Origin: Flavihumibacter soli
Lineage (GTDB): Bacteria; Bacteroidota; Bacteroidia; Sphingobacteriales; Sphingobacteriaceae
Direction of reading: 5' to 3'
DNA length: 64,000 nt
NCBI RefSeq assembly: GCF_010692725.1
Contig: NZ_JAAFZB010000096.1
Location: 992,001-1,056,000 of the forward strand
Part shown: positions 36,064 to 44,032 of the stretch, one piece after another
How positions within the stretch are numbered: the first letter of the stretch is position 1
Layout: every line of letters starts with the position of its first letter
Position numbers and translations under genes: made by a program
Notes under the pieces: generated by a model
Told to the model about the DNA's origin: nothing
Seen by the model: the letters and a program-made list of their open reading frames with translations, nothing else
Databases searched by the model: none

Positions 36064-36069
36064 CCCACG

Positions 36070-37704
36070 TTAAAATAAGTATGTCAATCCCAGCTCAGCA
36101 TGCACATTGAAAATATCGTTCTCAGGAATGTAATAAACCTCGGGACTGTAATTTTTCATCTGCCACTGATAGTTGAATGATTCAATCCCCTGGATCTTCG
36201 TATTCAGCAGCAGGTTTTTTATCTCCCAAGTGCTAATGACTGCCAAACCCAGATCCACCCAGCGGCGACTTTGACTATTCAGATCTTTGCGACTGGAATT
36301 TGAAAAATCGATATTGTGTAAATACCGTTCCACCTGGATTCCTATAAGTTTTTTTCCTTTAACCCAGCTTACATCAATGGACTGCAAATTACTACCCGGA
36401 CCAATACCTGCACCCAGGATCTCTCCCTCGTTAGTGTAGCCATGTCTAACCTCTCCATGCATATACCAGGGCATCGCCTTTCTGACCAACCAATCTGTGG
36501 TCTGCGACAACTGGGTTACCTCTGCATTCACTTGTATAAATTGGTTATTGGATGAGTTTAATGGCGTTAATTTTCGAAACCCAAAAATATAGGCACGAGA
36601 ATGTTGCGGCGACATCAAAAAATCCCGAAGGTTATACGAGTGATCACTCGTACCATATTCAAAATAAAGTTCCGCATGAGCCGTGGTTAGTAGCCAGCGT
36701 ACAAATATGGATGCGAGCTGATCCTTGTTATCTGACCCGGTTACATTATCTGTGTCGTTTACTTTTATAAATGGGGTGAAAAAGGGAAAATATCCCTTAA
36801 GGCCATTGATATTTTTACTGTAAACCTGGAAGCTGCGGGTTAACCCTACAAAAAGGCCGGGAACCCACCGAGGTTGATAACTGAAAGTCATTGAGGTGAG
36901 ATAACGCCAATCAGTATACGATGGGTTGCTTGCGAATCTGCCATATGGGGAGCTATTTAATTTTGCAGCAATGACCTGAGCTTCGAAAGCACCAATGATT
37001 GTATTTACAGGCCGGTTAGTATGGAGCGTTAAATGTTTAAAGCCCTTTCCTGTATTACTCATGAGCAGAGAGTTTCTCATACCTGGCCCCCACCACAGGT
37101 TCTGGCTGGAGATACCGATGGAAGCATGCCCGGCATTCAGTAAAATGCTGCTTTGACCCCATAATACTTTACTGTATGAATCTTCCCCAAACCGAACCGG
37201 TATATCCGCTTGCAATGCATACTCATCAAAAAATTGCTCATTTTGAAAATCTCTGTTTTCAGCATTCACATATTCCGGCTGTAATTGAATGGAAAGGGGC
37301 CCAGCCTCAAGGTAAACCCCGGCACTTATTTTTGTTTGGTAACCTTTGGCGGGGATCATGGCCCCATCATTCCATCCATAGGGTAAAGTGGAATTAAACT
37401 GCTGCTGCCAGGAAATAGGTAACACTGTGAAAGCGAGGTTTCCTTTTTTGCTACGATAATCTAAACGACTGCCCGAAACAGAACTGTCCTGTTCCGGGTA
37501 GAACCCCGTGGATTGCTTAGCAAAAAGCTTGACTGAAAGAGGTCTAATCGTAAAAGATAGCGTCGAATCAAACTTTCCTGTGAGCTGCTCTCGGCGGTAT
37601 ACATCTTCCAAAGGACTGCCCACCGGGATCGTTTGTGCAAAAGCCCCAAAGTCTATAAATAAAGTAAGCAGCAGGGTGAGGCTACTAATTTGTGCTCTGA
37701 TCAT
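36070..37704 (-). CDS. Wzi-like capsule-assembly barrel protein (copy A)
   Basis: The 544-residue protein has a signal peptide (SLTLLLTLFIDFGAFAQ) and conserved blocks shared by all four tandem copies: TLSFTIRPLS near residue 49, LPYGWNDGAMIPAKGYQT near 108, QNLWWGPGMRNSLLMSNT near 203, and a final barrel strand ending in F (NVHAELGLTYLF). It is closest to the copy at 39922 (copy A'), including the same last ~30 residues with few changes. The Wzi family sits in the outer membrane and helps retain polysaccharide. It follows copy B by 5 nt and is the last gene of the tandem cluster. It lacks Leu/Val of the VLEDVYRR motif (here PLEDVYRR). Confidence 0.87.
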   Translation of the reverse strand: MIRAQISSLTLLLTLFIDFGAFAQTIPVGSPLEDVYRREQLTGKFDSTLSFTIRPLSVKLFAKQSTGFYPEQDSSVSGSRLDYRSKKGNLAFTVLPISWQQQFNSTLPYGWNDGAMIPAKGYQTKISAGVYLEAGPLSIQLQPEYVNAENRDFQNEQFFDEYALQADIPVRFGEDSYSKVLWGQSSILLNAGHASIGISSQNLWWGPGMRNSLLMSNTGKGFKHLTLHTNRPVNTIIGAFEAQVIAAKLNSSPYGRFASNPSYTDWRYLTSMTFSYQPRWVPGLFVGLTRSFQVYSKNINGLKGYFPFFTPFIKVNDTDNVTGSDNKDQLASIFVRWLLTTAHAELYFEYGTSDHSYNLRDFLMSPQHSRAYIFGFRKLTPLNSSNNQFIQVNAEVTQLSQTTDWLVRKAMPWYMHGEVRHGYTNEGEILGAGIGPGSNLQSIDVSWVKGKKLIGIQVERYLHNIDFSNSSRKDLNSQSRRWVDLGLAVISTWEIKNLLLNTKIQGIESFNYQWQMKNYSPEVYYIPENDIFNVHAELGLTYLF

Positions 37705-37709
37705 GTTTA

Positions 37710-39410
37710 TTAAAATCGGTAGGAAAAACCCAGGTCTATACTTATATTAAACTTGTCCCGGCCGTTCACAAAATAAGGATCATCCGGCTGCTGTAAGAGG
37801 TACCACTGGTAATTCAGCGATTTAAGTGCTTTGAAACTGGCATGGAATAAAAACTCTTTGTAACGTTGCTCCGCGGTTACGGCCATGCTAAGATCTACCC
37901 AATGACGCCGGAAGTCCTCTGAATCGTTATAGGCATATACATAGAAATCCTCATTATGGGCAAAGCGCTCGAACTGCAGACCTAATCGCTGAAACCCTTT
38001 GATCCAGCTAACATCAAAAGTCTGTAAGCTCCCGCCGGGACCCACACCCGCACCCAGCAATTCACCGCGGTTAGTAAGACCATGGGGGATGTTTTTACTC
38101 AAATACCAGGAATCTGCGTTCAGAACGGTGCTACCATCCGATTGCTGGAGCTGTGCGAGTTCCAGACTAACTTCAACTTTTTCATCCTTGCGCGCCCTGA
38201 AATCAAAAAGTTTGGTGACTCCGAAAAGGTAAGCCCTTGCATTTTCCGGCTTCAGGATATTATTACGCATCGTGCTTGAATGATTATTTGACCCATATTC
38301 AAAATATAGCTCTGCCTGTTCGTCAAACCAGACCCATCGGAAGAACAGGGAGCTGTACTCATCACGGAGGTTTCCTCCTTCATCGGCCTGCGCTTTTCGG
38401 TAGGAGGAGAACAGCGGCAGGTAATCACCTGGCCTGTTTCCCATATTTTCATGATAGGTTTGGAAACTGCGGGTCAGGCCCAGGAACAAGCCCGGCACCC
38501 ATTTAGGATTCCAGCTAAACGCAAACCCGGATAGGTACCGCCAATCGTCAGGCTTGCTTAAAGTTAAGTGAGATCCCATATAGTCCAGGCCCGGTGTTAA
38601 AGGGTCAAAGCCTGAGCCTTCAAGCCGTCCGGCGATCAACTGTGCCTCGATGCTGCCTGCGGGAGTTCTAACCGGCCGTGTGGTATTCAGACTCAGGTGC
38701 TTAAAGCCGGTTGCCGTATTACTCATTAAAAGCGAATTACGTTTGCCCGGTCCCCACCAGAGGTTCTCCGTTGAAACGCCAATAGATACCGGGTCGAAAT
38801 TAAGTCGGATACTGCTCTGTCCCCAGAATGCCTTATTATAAGTTTCCGTGCCGAAGCGTTCGGGAAGATCGGTAAAATTGTAAAAATCGTAATACCGGGC
38901 CCAGATCACTGGAAAATGGTCCTTCGAGAAACCCTGGAACTCATTATTCGCGGCCATAACCACCTCCGGTTTCAGCTGGATACTGAGCGGACCGTATTTG
39001 GCATAAATTCCGGCGCTGAACATCGTTTGCAGGCCTTTGGCAGGAATCATGGGCCCGTCATTCCAGCCATAAGGATGGTGTGTATTCAGCCGAAGTTTCA
39101 AATCTGCCGGCAGAAGAACAATCTTCCCTTTCCCTCTACCCCAGCTCATGATTGAGGATGATCTATATAGCTGATCACTCACATGGCCGGAATCAGAAGA
39201 ACTCTCGTCCTGAGCAGGAAAGTTCGCCCCGAAAGACAGGGGGCGTATGGTAAATGAAATATTGGAATCGATCTTCGACGAAAGTTGGGCCCGACGGAAA
39301 TGATCCTCCAGTACCGGAGTTCCAACCGGCAAAGACTGTCCGAAAGCAAAATTCACTTTAATCACCGCCAGAACCAGGAAGGCTGCTTTTATAAAATTCA
39401 TGGAATTCAA
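37710..39410 (-). CDS. Wzi-like capsule-assembly barrel protein (copy B)
   Basis: The 566-residue protein has a signal peptide (AAFLVLAVIKVNFAFGQ) and the same family blocks: SNISFTIRPLSF near residue 48, HHPYGWNDGPMIPAKGLQT near 110, ENLWWGPGKRNSLLMSNT near 215 and a C-terminal F after SIDLGFSYRF. It is closest to the copy at 41576 (B'): both have YYDFYN(F/Y)(T/G)DLPERFG, absent from A copies. An alternative ATG at residue 4 is possible. Upstream lies a 511-nt spacer with a strong dyad and a promoter-like box, so copies B and A may form their own transcript. Confidence 0.87.
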   Translation of the reverse strand: MNSMNFIKAAFLVLAVIKVNFAFGQSLPVGTPVLEDHFRRAQLSSKIDSNISFTIRPLSFGANFPAQDESSSDSGHVSDQLYRSSSIMSWGRGKGKIVLLPADLKLRLNTHHPYGWNDGPMIPAKGLQTMFSAGIYAKYGPLSIQLKPEVVMAANNEFQGFSKDHFPVIWARYYDFYNFTDLPERFGTETYNKAFWGQSSIRLNFDPVSIGVSTENLWWGPGKRNSLLMSNTATGFKHLSLNTTRPVRTPAGSIEAQLIAGRLEGSGFDPLTPGLDYMGSHLTLSKPDDWRYLSGFAFSWNPKWVPGLFLGLTRSFQTYHENMGNRPGDYLPLFSSYRKAQADEGGNLRDEYSSLFFRWVWFDEQAELYFEYGSNNHSSTMRNNILKPENARAYLFGVTKLFDFRARKDEKVEVSLELAQLQQSDGSTVLNADSWYLSKNIPHGLTNRGELLGAGVGPGGSLQTFDVSWIKGFQRLGLQFERFAHNEDFYVYAYNDSEDFRRHWVDLSMAVTAEQRYKEFLFHASFKALKSLNYQWYLLQQPDDPYFVNGRDKFNISIDLGFSYRF

Positions 39411-39521
39411 TTCAACTTAAATAATGTTTGCAGCATCGGGATTCCAGCCACCATTCGATAGGTTGAGATCGAAGGAAAACGAATGAAAGGAAAAAATATC
39501 TATTCTACCGAGAGGGAAGTA

Positions 39522-39552
39522 TTGCGCCCAGAAATTCATGGGCGCAAAGCTG
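39522..39552 (-). promoter_or_regulatory. Inverted repeat over a possible -7 box upstream of copy B
   Basis: TTGCGCCCA (39522-39530) and TGGGCGCAA (39539-39547) form a perfect 9-bp dyad with an 8-nt loop. On the minus strand CAGCTTTGCG (39545-39552 gives CAGCTTTG, one base off TAnnTTTG) overlaps one arm. It could be an operator or a leader hairpin for the copy B gene, whose start is about 110 nt downstream. Confidence 0.38.
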
Positions 39553-39771
39553 CAATATTTTAGCGAATTAATTTGGAAACAAATACTTAAAAAGAAAGAT
39601 CTTGAAGCTTACTGATCAATCAGCTTCTTTCCTCTTTAACGCATACTGCAATGCCCGTTTGTGAAGCATTCCATTCATTTTTCCGGGCGAGAAACTGAAG
39701 CCTCAAGAATCGGAATTTTAAGAGATTGTTCCATCGGTTTGCTGCATACCACAAATTTCAATACCATTACC

Positions 39772-39802
39772 TCGACGACTTTTCAAATCATATCGACGAC
39801 TT
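39772..39802. promoter_or_regulatory. Direct repeat with two-helical-turn spacing
   Basis: TCGACGACTT occurs at 39772-39781 and again at 39793-39802, exactly 21 bp apart. Direct repeats of this length and spacing are the typical binding arrangement of LytTR-type response regulators. It lies about 220 nt upstream of the possible promoter of copy B. No regulator gene is in the window. Confidence 0.3.
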
Positions 39803-39921
39803 AGAAGGAGGTACCGCAAAGACGAGGTGTAATATTTAGAGTTATTAGGAGATTGAATCTTCGGGTGAATGCCGCCAATTAACAAATTACCCCCATTACC
39901 ATATTCCCAAATAGCATCCCA

Positions 39922-41571
39922 TTAAAATCGGTACGTCATTCCCAGCTCCGCATGCACATTGAAAATGTCGTTCTCAGGAATGTAATAAACATCGGGCGCA
40001 TAATTTTTCATTGTCCATTGATAGTTCATCGACTGGATGCCCTGAAGTTTGGCATTGACAAGAAGGTTCTTAAAGTTCCAGGTGCCGGTAGCGGCAAAGC
40101 CAAGGTCTATCCAGCGACGGCTCTGACCGTTGAAATCAAATACCCCGACGTTATAGTAGTCATTGTTATGTACATAGCGCTCGAACTGGAAGCCAATGCT
40201 TTTAAGTCCTTTGATCCAACTCACATCAACAGACTGAAGATTGCCTCCTGGTCCGACACCTGAGCCTAAAACCTTGCCCTCATGCGTGTAGCCCTGCAGT
40301 ATCTTGAAATGGGTGTACCATGCGAAAGCTTCCCTGACAAGGCGATCTATAGATTGAGACATCTGAGTCACTTCCGCACTAACCTGCAAATATTCATCGT
40401 GCTTTCCCTTTAATTCGATCAGCTTTTGAAAACCAAAAATATAAGCACGCGAATGCTCGGGCGACATCACGAAATCGCGAAGATTATGAGAATGATCATT
40501 TACACCATATTCCAAATAAATCTCAGCATGTGCCTTCGGCAATAGCCATCGTGCATATACAGAAGCCAGTTGATCCTTTTCGTCCGCTCCGCTAGCGTTC
40601 GCTGAATCCTTCGACTTTTCGAAAGGTGTGAAGAATGGAAAATAGTCGCCGAAGTTCTTAATATTGCGTTCATATACCTGAAAACTGCGGTTAAAACCAA
40701 GAAACAGTCCGGGAACCCATTTCGGCTGATAGCTGATCGCCATCGAAGAAAGATATCGCCAGTCAGAATAAAGTGAGTCAGCATTCAGGGGACTGTCCTC
40801 AGACGCAAGAAGTTTCCCTCCGATGATCTGTGTTTCGAAAGAACCGATAGGTGTTTGTATCGGTCGGTTGGTATTAAATGTCAGGTGTTTAAAGCCCCGG
40901 GCGTTATTACTTAAAAGCAGTGAATTTCTTCTGCCGGGTCCCCACCATAAATTTTCGTTGGAGATCCCGAAAGATACAGGGCCGGCATTCAGTTTAGCGC
41001 TACTTTCGCCCCATGAAAGCCGGCTGTAAGCGTCTTCACCGAAACGGACGGGGATATCGGCTCCGCCTATATACTGATCCGGGTTGCTGTTTTCAAATTC
41101 AGCATTTACTGCATACACATATTCGGGCTGTACCTGAATTGTCAAGGGGCCAGCTTTAAAGAAGACTCCGGCGCTCATTTTTGTCTGGTAACCTTTGGAA
41201 GGTATCATTTCGCCGTCATTCCAGCCATAAGGCAGGGCCGAGTTATACTGCTGCTGCCAGGATAAAGGCAGCACTCTGAAGATAAGTGTTCCTTTATTAT
41301 TTGTTAGCCCCCTGACAACCGGGATATAACTTCCTTCTCCGGCGACCATACTGTCAAGGTCGAAGACGTTTAAAAAAGAATCTTTTAAGAGCAGGCCCGG
41401 CGAAAATGGACGGATCGTAAAGGAAATGCTTGAATCAATCTTTCCCAAAAGCTGAGCTCTGCGGTATACATCTTCCAGGACAGGCATCCCGACAGGGATG
41501 CTTTGAGCATTAGCCTTCGATAAAATAAAACTATGCATCAGTATCAGGGCAAATATCCGTATTCTAAGCAT
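39922..41571 (-). CDS. Wzi-like capsule-assembly barrel protein (copy A')
   Basis: The 549-residue protein has a signal peptide (IFALILMHSFILSKANAQ) and the shared blocks VLEDVYRRAQL, SISFTIRPFSP, LPYGWNDGEMIPSKGYQT near residue 116, ENLWWGPGRRNSLLLSNN near 210 and the final strand NVHAELGMTYRF. It is the sister of copy A at 36070. The DNA of the two 3' ends also remains similar over at least 90 nt, pointing to a duplication rather than separate acquisition. It starts 4 nt after the copy B' stop, so A' and B' are one transcript with the lipoprotein gene at 43278. Confidence 0.87.
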   Translation of the reverse strand: MLRIRIFALILMHSFILSKANAQSIPVGMPVLEDVYRRAQLLGKIDSSISFTIRPFSPGLLLKDSFLNVFDLDSMVAGEGSYIPVVRGLTNNKGTLIFRVLPLSWQQQYNSALPYGWNDGEMIPSKGYQTKMSAGVFFKAGPLTIQVQPEYVYAVNAEFENSNPDQYIGGADIPVRFGEDAYSRLSWGESSAKLNAGPVSFGISNENLWWGPGRRNSLLLSNNARGFKHLTFNTNRPIQTPIGSFETQIIGGKLLASEDSPLNADSLYSDWRYLSSMAISYQPKWVPGLFLGFNRSFQVYERNIKNFGDYFPFFTPFEKSKDSANASGADEKDQLASVYARWLLPKAHAEIYLEYGVNDHSHNLRDFVMSPEHSRAYIFGFQKLIELKGKHDEYLQVSAEVTQMSQSIDRLVREAFAWYTHFKILQGYTHEGKVLGSGVGPGGNLQSVDVSWIKGLKSIGFQFERYVHNNDYYNVGVFDFNGQSRRWIDLGFAATGTWNFKNLLVNAKLQGIQSMNYQWTMKNYAPDVYYIPENDIFNVHAELGMTYRF

Positions 41572-41575
41572 CGTA

Positions 41576-43285
41576 TTAAAAGCGATAGGTTAAACCCAGG
41601 TCAATAGTTAAATTAAATCTGTCCCTGCCATTGACGAAATAAGGTTCCTCCGGTTGCTGCAGGAGGTACCATTGGTAGTTTAAAGACTGAATGGCCTTCG
41701 CATTCCCATAAAAAAGGAAATTCTTGTAATTCCATTCTGCCTTCCCGCCTACGCTCAGGTCCACCCAGTGGCGACGCCAGTCCTGCGAGTCGATGTAGGC
41801 ATAGTAATAGAAGTCATTGTTATGAACATAGCGTTCGAGCTGGAGGCCGAAGCGCTGCAGCCCCCGGATCCAGTTCACTTCCAGGGATTGTAAGCTACCA
41901 CCCGGACCGATGCCCGCTCCCAGCACTTCTCCCCGGTTGGTATAACCATGCCGGATGTTTTTATTCAAATACCAGGAGCCTGCGCTTAGTACCGTGCTTG
42001 CATTGGTCTGCTGCAACTGAGTCACTTCCAGATTAACCTCGATATTCTCATCCTCCCGGCGACTTAAATTGAACAGCTTGCTCATGCCGAAGAGGTAAGC
42101 CCGGGAATTCTCGGGTTCGAGAATGTTGTTGCGAGGAGTATTATAATGGTTGTTCCGGCCATATTCAAAATAAATCTCCGCCTGCTCTTCAAACCACACC
42201 CAGCGGAAGAAAGCGGAACTGTACTGGTCGCGCTGGTTAGCTCCGGGGGCTGCCTGGACCTTTTTAGTATTACCGAAAAGGGGCAGATAGTCATTAAGTC
42301 CGCCATCCATGTTCTTACTGTAATTCTGATGGGTGCGGTTAAAGCCAAGGAAAAGGCCTGGCACCCATTTCGGGTGCCATGTGAAGACAAGACCCGAAAG
42401 ATAGCGCCAGTCATCCGGCTTCTCCAGAGTAAGCGGTGAGCCAAAGTAAATGATATCTGGTGTCAGGGGATTGTAGCCTGAACCCTCGAGCCGCCCGCCT
42501 ATGAGCTGCCCTTCAATGGTTCCAAGCGGTGTCTGGATCGGGCGAGCCGTGTTAAAGGTAAAATGAGCGAATCCTGCCGCTGTATTGCTCATCAGGAGAG
42601 AGTTTCGTTTGCCCGGCCCCCACCAGAGGCTTTCCGTGGAAACACCGAATGATATGGGATCAAAGTTGAGTCGAATACTGCTCTGTCCCCAAAAAATCTT
42701 ACTATAGGGGTCACTCCCGAAGCGCTCGGGCAAATCGCCGTAATTATAAAAATCATAGTATCGCGCCCAGATCACTTCATAATGATCTTTAGCAAAACCG
42801 CTGAACACGTCGTTTGTTGCCAGCACCACTTCTGGTTTCAGTTGTACGCTGAGTGGCCCCAGTTCGGAGTAAATACCGGCGCTGAACATAGTCTGCAAGC
42901 CTTTTGCCGGGATCATGGCCGCATCATTCCAGCCGTAGGGATGATGAGTGTTCAACCTAAGCCTCACGTCTATGGGCAGCAGGCGGGTGTAACCCTTGGA
43001 TCCTTCCCAATTAAAGGTCGGCGGCGTTTTCAAAAAATTTTCCACCCGGCCCATCGAGTCCGGATAGGTCAGCTGCTGATAATTCAGTTTCGATACCTTA
43101 TGCAAGGGCCGGATAGTAAAGGAAATGTTTGAATCTAAATGGGAGGCAAGTTGCGACCGCCGGTAATAATCCTCAAGCACGGGGCTGCCGACTGGCATTG
43201 ACTGGCTGAAGCCGGAATTGGCTAAGAGTAATAACAGGCAAAACAGTGCGGCTTTTCCTATCAGGATCGCTTTCAAATCAGTCAA
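41576..43285 (-). CDS. Wzi-like capsule-assembly barrel protein (copy B')
   Basis: The 569-residue protein has a signal peptide (AALFCLLLLLANSGFSQ) and blocks VLEDYYRRSQL, SNISFTIRPLHK, HHPYGWNDAAMIPAKGLQT near residue 113, ESLWWGPGKRNSLLMSNT near 218 and the end TIDLGLTYRF. It is the sister of copy B at 37710: the YYDFYNYGDLPERFG segment and the QPEEPYFVNGRD segment before the last strand are shared. Its start overlaps the lipoprotein gene by 8 nt, which shows tight coupling. All four tandem copies keep the core glycine/tryptophan motif, so none looks degraded. Confidence 0.87.
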   Translation of the reverse strand: MTDLKAILIGKAALFCLLLLLANSGFSQSMPVGSPVLEDYYRRSQLASHLDSNISFTIRPLHKVSKLNYQQLTYPDSMGRVENFLKTPPTFNWEGSKGYTRLLPIDVRLRLNTHHPYGWNDAAMIPAKGLQTMFSAGIYSELGPLSVQLKPEVVLATNDVFSGFAKDHYEVIWARYYDFYNYGDLPERFGSDPYSKIFWGQSSIRLNFDPISFGVSTESLWWGPGKRNSLLMSNTAAGFAHFTFNTARPIQTPLGTIEGQLIGGRLEGSGYNPLTPDIIYFGSPLTLEKPDDWRYLSGLVFTWHPKWVPGLFLGFNRTHQNYSKNMDGGLNDYLPLFGNTKKVQAAPGANQRDQYSSAFFRWVWFEEQAEIYFEYGRNNHYNTPRNNILEPENSRAYLFGMSKLFNLSRREDENIEVNLEVTQLQQTNASTVLSAGSWYLNKNIRHGYTNRGEVLGAGIGPGGSLQSLEVNWIRGLQRFGLQLERYVHNNDFYYYAYIDSQDWRRHWVDLSVGGKAEWNYKNFLFYGNAKAIQSLNYQWYLLQQPEEPYFVNGRDRFNLTIDLGLTYRF

Positions 43286-43928
43286 GGTTAATGGTTTTCA
43301 CGACCAGATTATCAACTGACCAGCTTTCATCACAGAGCTGCTCCCCAGTATTGCTCTGGTATAGTTCATCAAAGCTGCGCATAGTGAACGAAGGGCTGCT
43401 GTGGCGGATCCGTTTTACGATCTTATAAAGTGTCGTTCCTCGTGGTCTGTCTGCCCAATGACAGGCACCAGGCAATTCCATGGGAAGAGCGCCGGTTTTT
43501 GGTTGCTGGTTGCTGTTTAAATAATTTAATGGATACGACTGCGGGAAGCAGGTATAGGGACATTCTTTATTGGAAAAGGTCGTGTTAATAAAATTCACAC
43601 CCTCGACCTCCAGCGTCCACTTATCCGGTCCATCAGGATCGGCATCATTGCCATCCCAGGAATCGTGTATATACAGGTCGAAACTTACCTCAACCAGGTC
43701 GTGGCCAGGCAAATTATCCAGCTGCAGGCCGAAACCACCGTTATTATAGCGGCCCATAACCCGCGTGTTATTAAATGTTGTTATTATGCCGCCGGCTATG
43801 TGTTGCAGGTTCCCTTCCTCAAAATCGTTGGAAAAAACAACGGCCTGTTCCTGCTGCCCTTTGCGACAGGCGGTACCGAAGATGATCGTAAGTATAAAAA
43901 GGCATTTTATAGAAGAACGGAAAGACAT
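43278..43928 (-). CDS. Lipoprotein of unknown function, first gene of the Wzi tandem operon
   Basis: The 216-residue protein has a lipoprotein signal (LFILTIIFGTAC, Cys21, then RKGQQ). The mature part looks like a compact beta-sandwich (FSNDFEEGNLQHIAGGI, VSFDLYIHDSWDGNDADPDG, WSVDNLVVKTINLD), similar in pattern to concanavalin-like or carbohydrate-binding modules. It contains an Asp/Asn-rich stretch (DGNDADPDGPDKW) that may bind calcium, and four cysteines (CPYTC near residue 130, then one near 160 and one near 200). I do not recognise a family. The 8-nt overlap with the first Wzi-like gene suggests it works with those barrels at the cell surface, perhaps binding the polymer. Confidence 0.72.
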   Translation of the reverse strand: MSFRSSIKCLFILTIIFGTACRKGQQEQAVVFSNDFEEGNLQHIAGGIITTFNNTRVMGRYNNGGFGLQLDNLPGHDLVEVSFDLYIHDSWDGNDADPDGPDKWTLEVEGVNFINTTFSNKECPYTCFPQSYPLNYLNSNQQPKTGALPMELPGACHWADRPRGTTLYKIVKRIRHSSPSFTMRSFDELYQSNTGEQLCDESWSVDNLVVKTINLD

Positions 43929-44030
43929 GTTTGGAGTTAGAAGTTTGGAGTTTAGAGTTCGAAGGTTTGAGTTAGAGTTTGGAGTAGTTACCTCATTGCC
44001 ATATTAGCAAATTATCACATTGGCAAATTG
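43929..44030. repeat. Short repeats upstream of the lipoprotein gene
   Basis: GTTTGGAGTT recurs with variations four to five times over 43929-43985. It is followed by TAGCAAATTATCACATTGGC and CAAATTG (44005-44030), a weak member of the CAAATTGAC family. Confidence 0.5.
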
Positions 44031-44032
44031 AA

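Larger units (their letters stand above)
35428..36069. other. Regulatory-looking spacer upstream of wza
   Basis: I see no gene here. From left to right it holds a TAAGTAGTAAG-type repeat (35466-35505), an AGCTTTCAG/ATCAGG-type array (35514-35573), a plain AT-rich part (35640-35760), two stem-loops (35782-35848) and a CAAATTGAC-type repeat (36031-36063). A possible but imperfect -7 box (TAATTTTC on the minus strand at 35456-35463) could serve wza. Confidence 0.5.
39411..39921. other. Spacer between the two halves of the Wzi duplication
   Basis: There is no convincing gene. It holds a 9-bp perfect inverted repeat (39522-39547) overlapping a promoter-like box (39545-39552), and a 10-bp direct repeat with 21-bp period (39772-39802). 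Short frames on the minus strand (for example near 39640-39770) have no recognisable product. Confidence 0.45.

Noticed and set aside
35428-36069. UpxY/RfaH-type antiterminator gene or JUMPstart element upstream of wza
   Set aside because: No protein-coding frame or ops-like GGCGGTAG sequence is found in this spacer.
39640-39770. Short minus-strand frames as a lost gene
   Set aside because: The frames are broken, have no recognisable product and do not align with the neighbouring barrels by eye.
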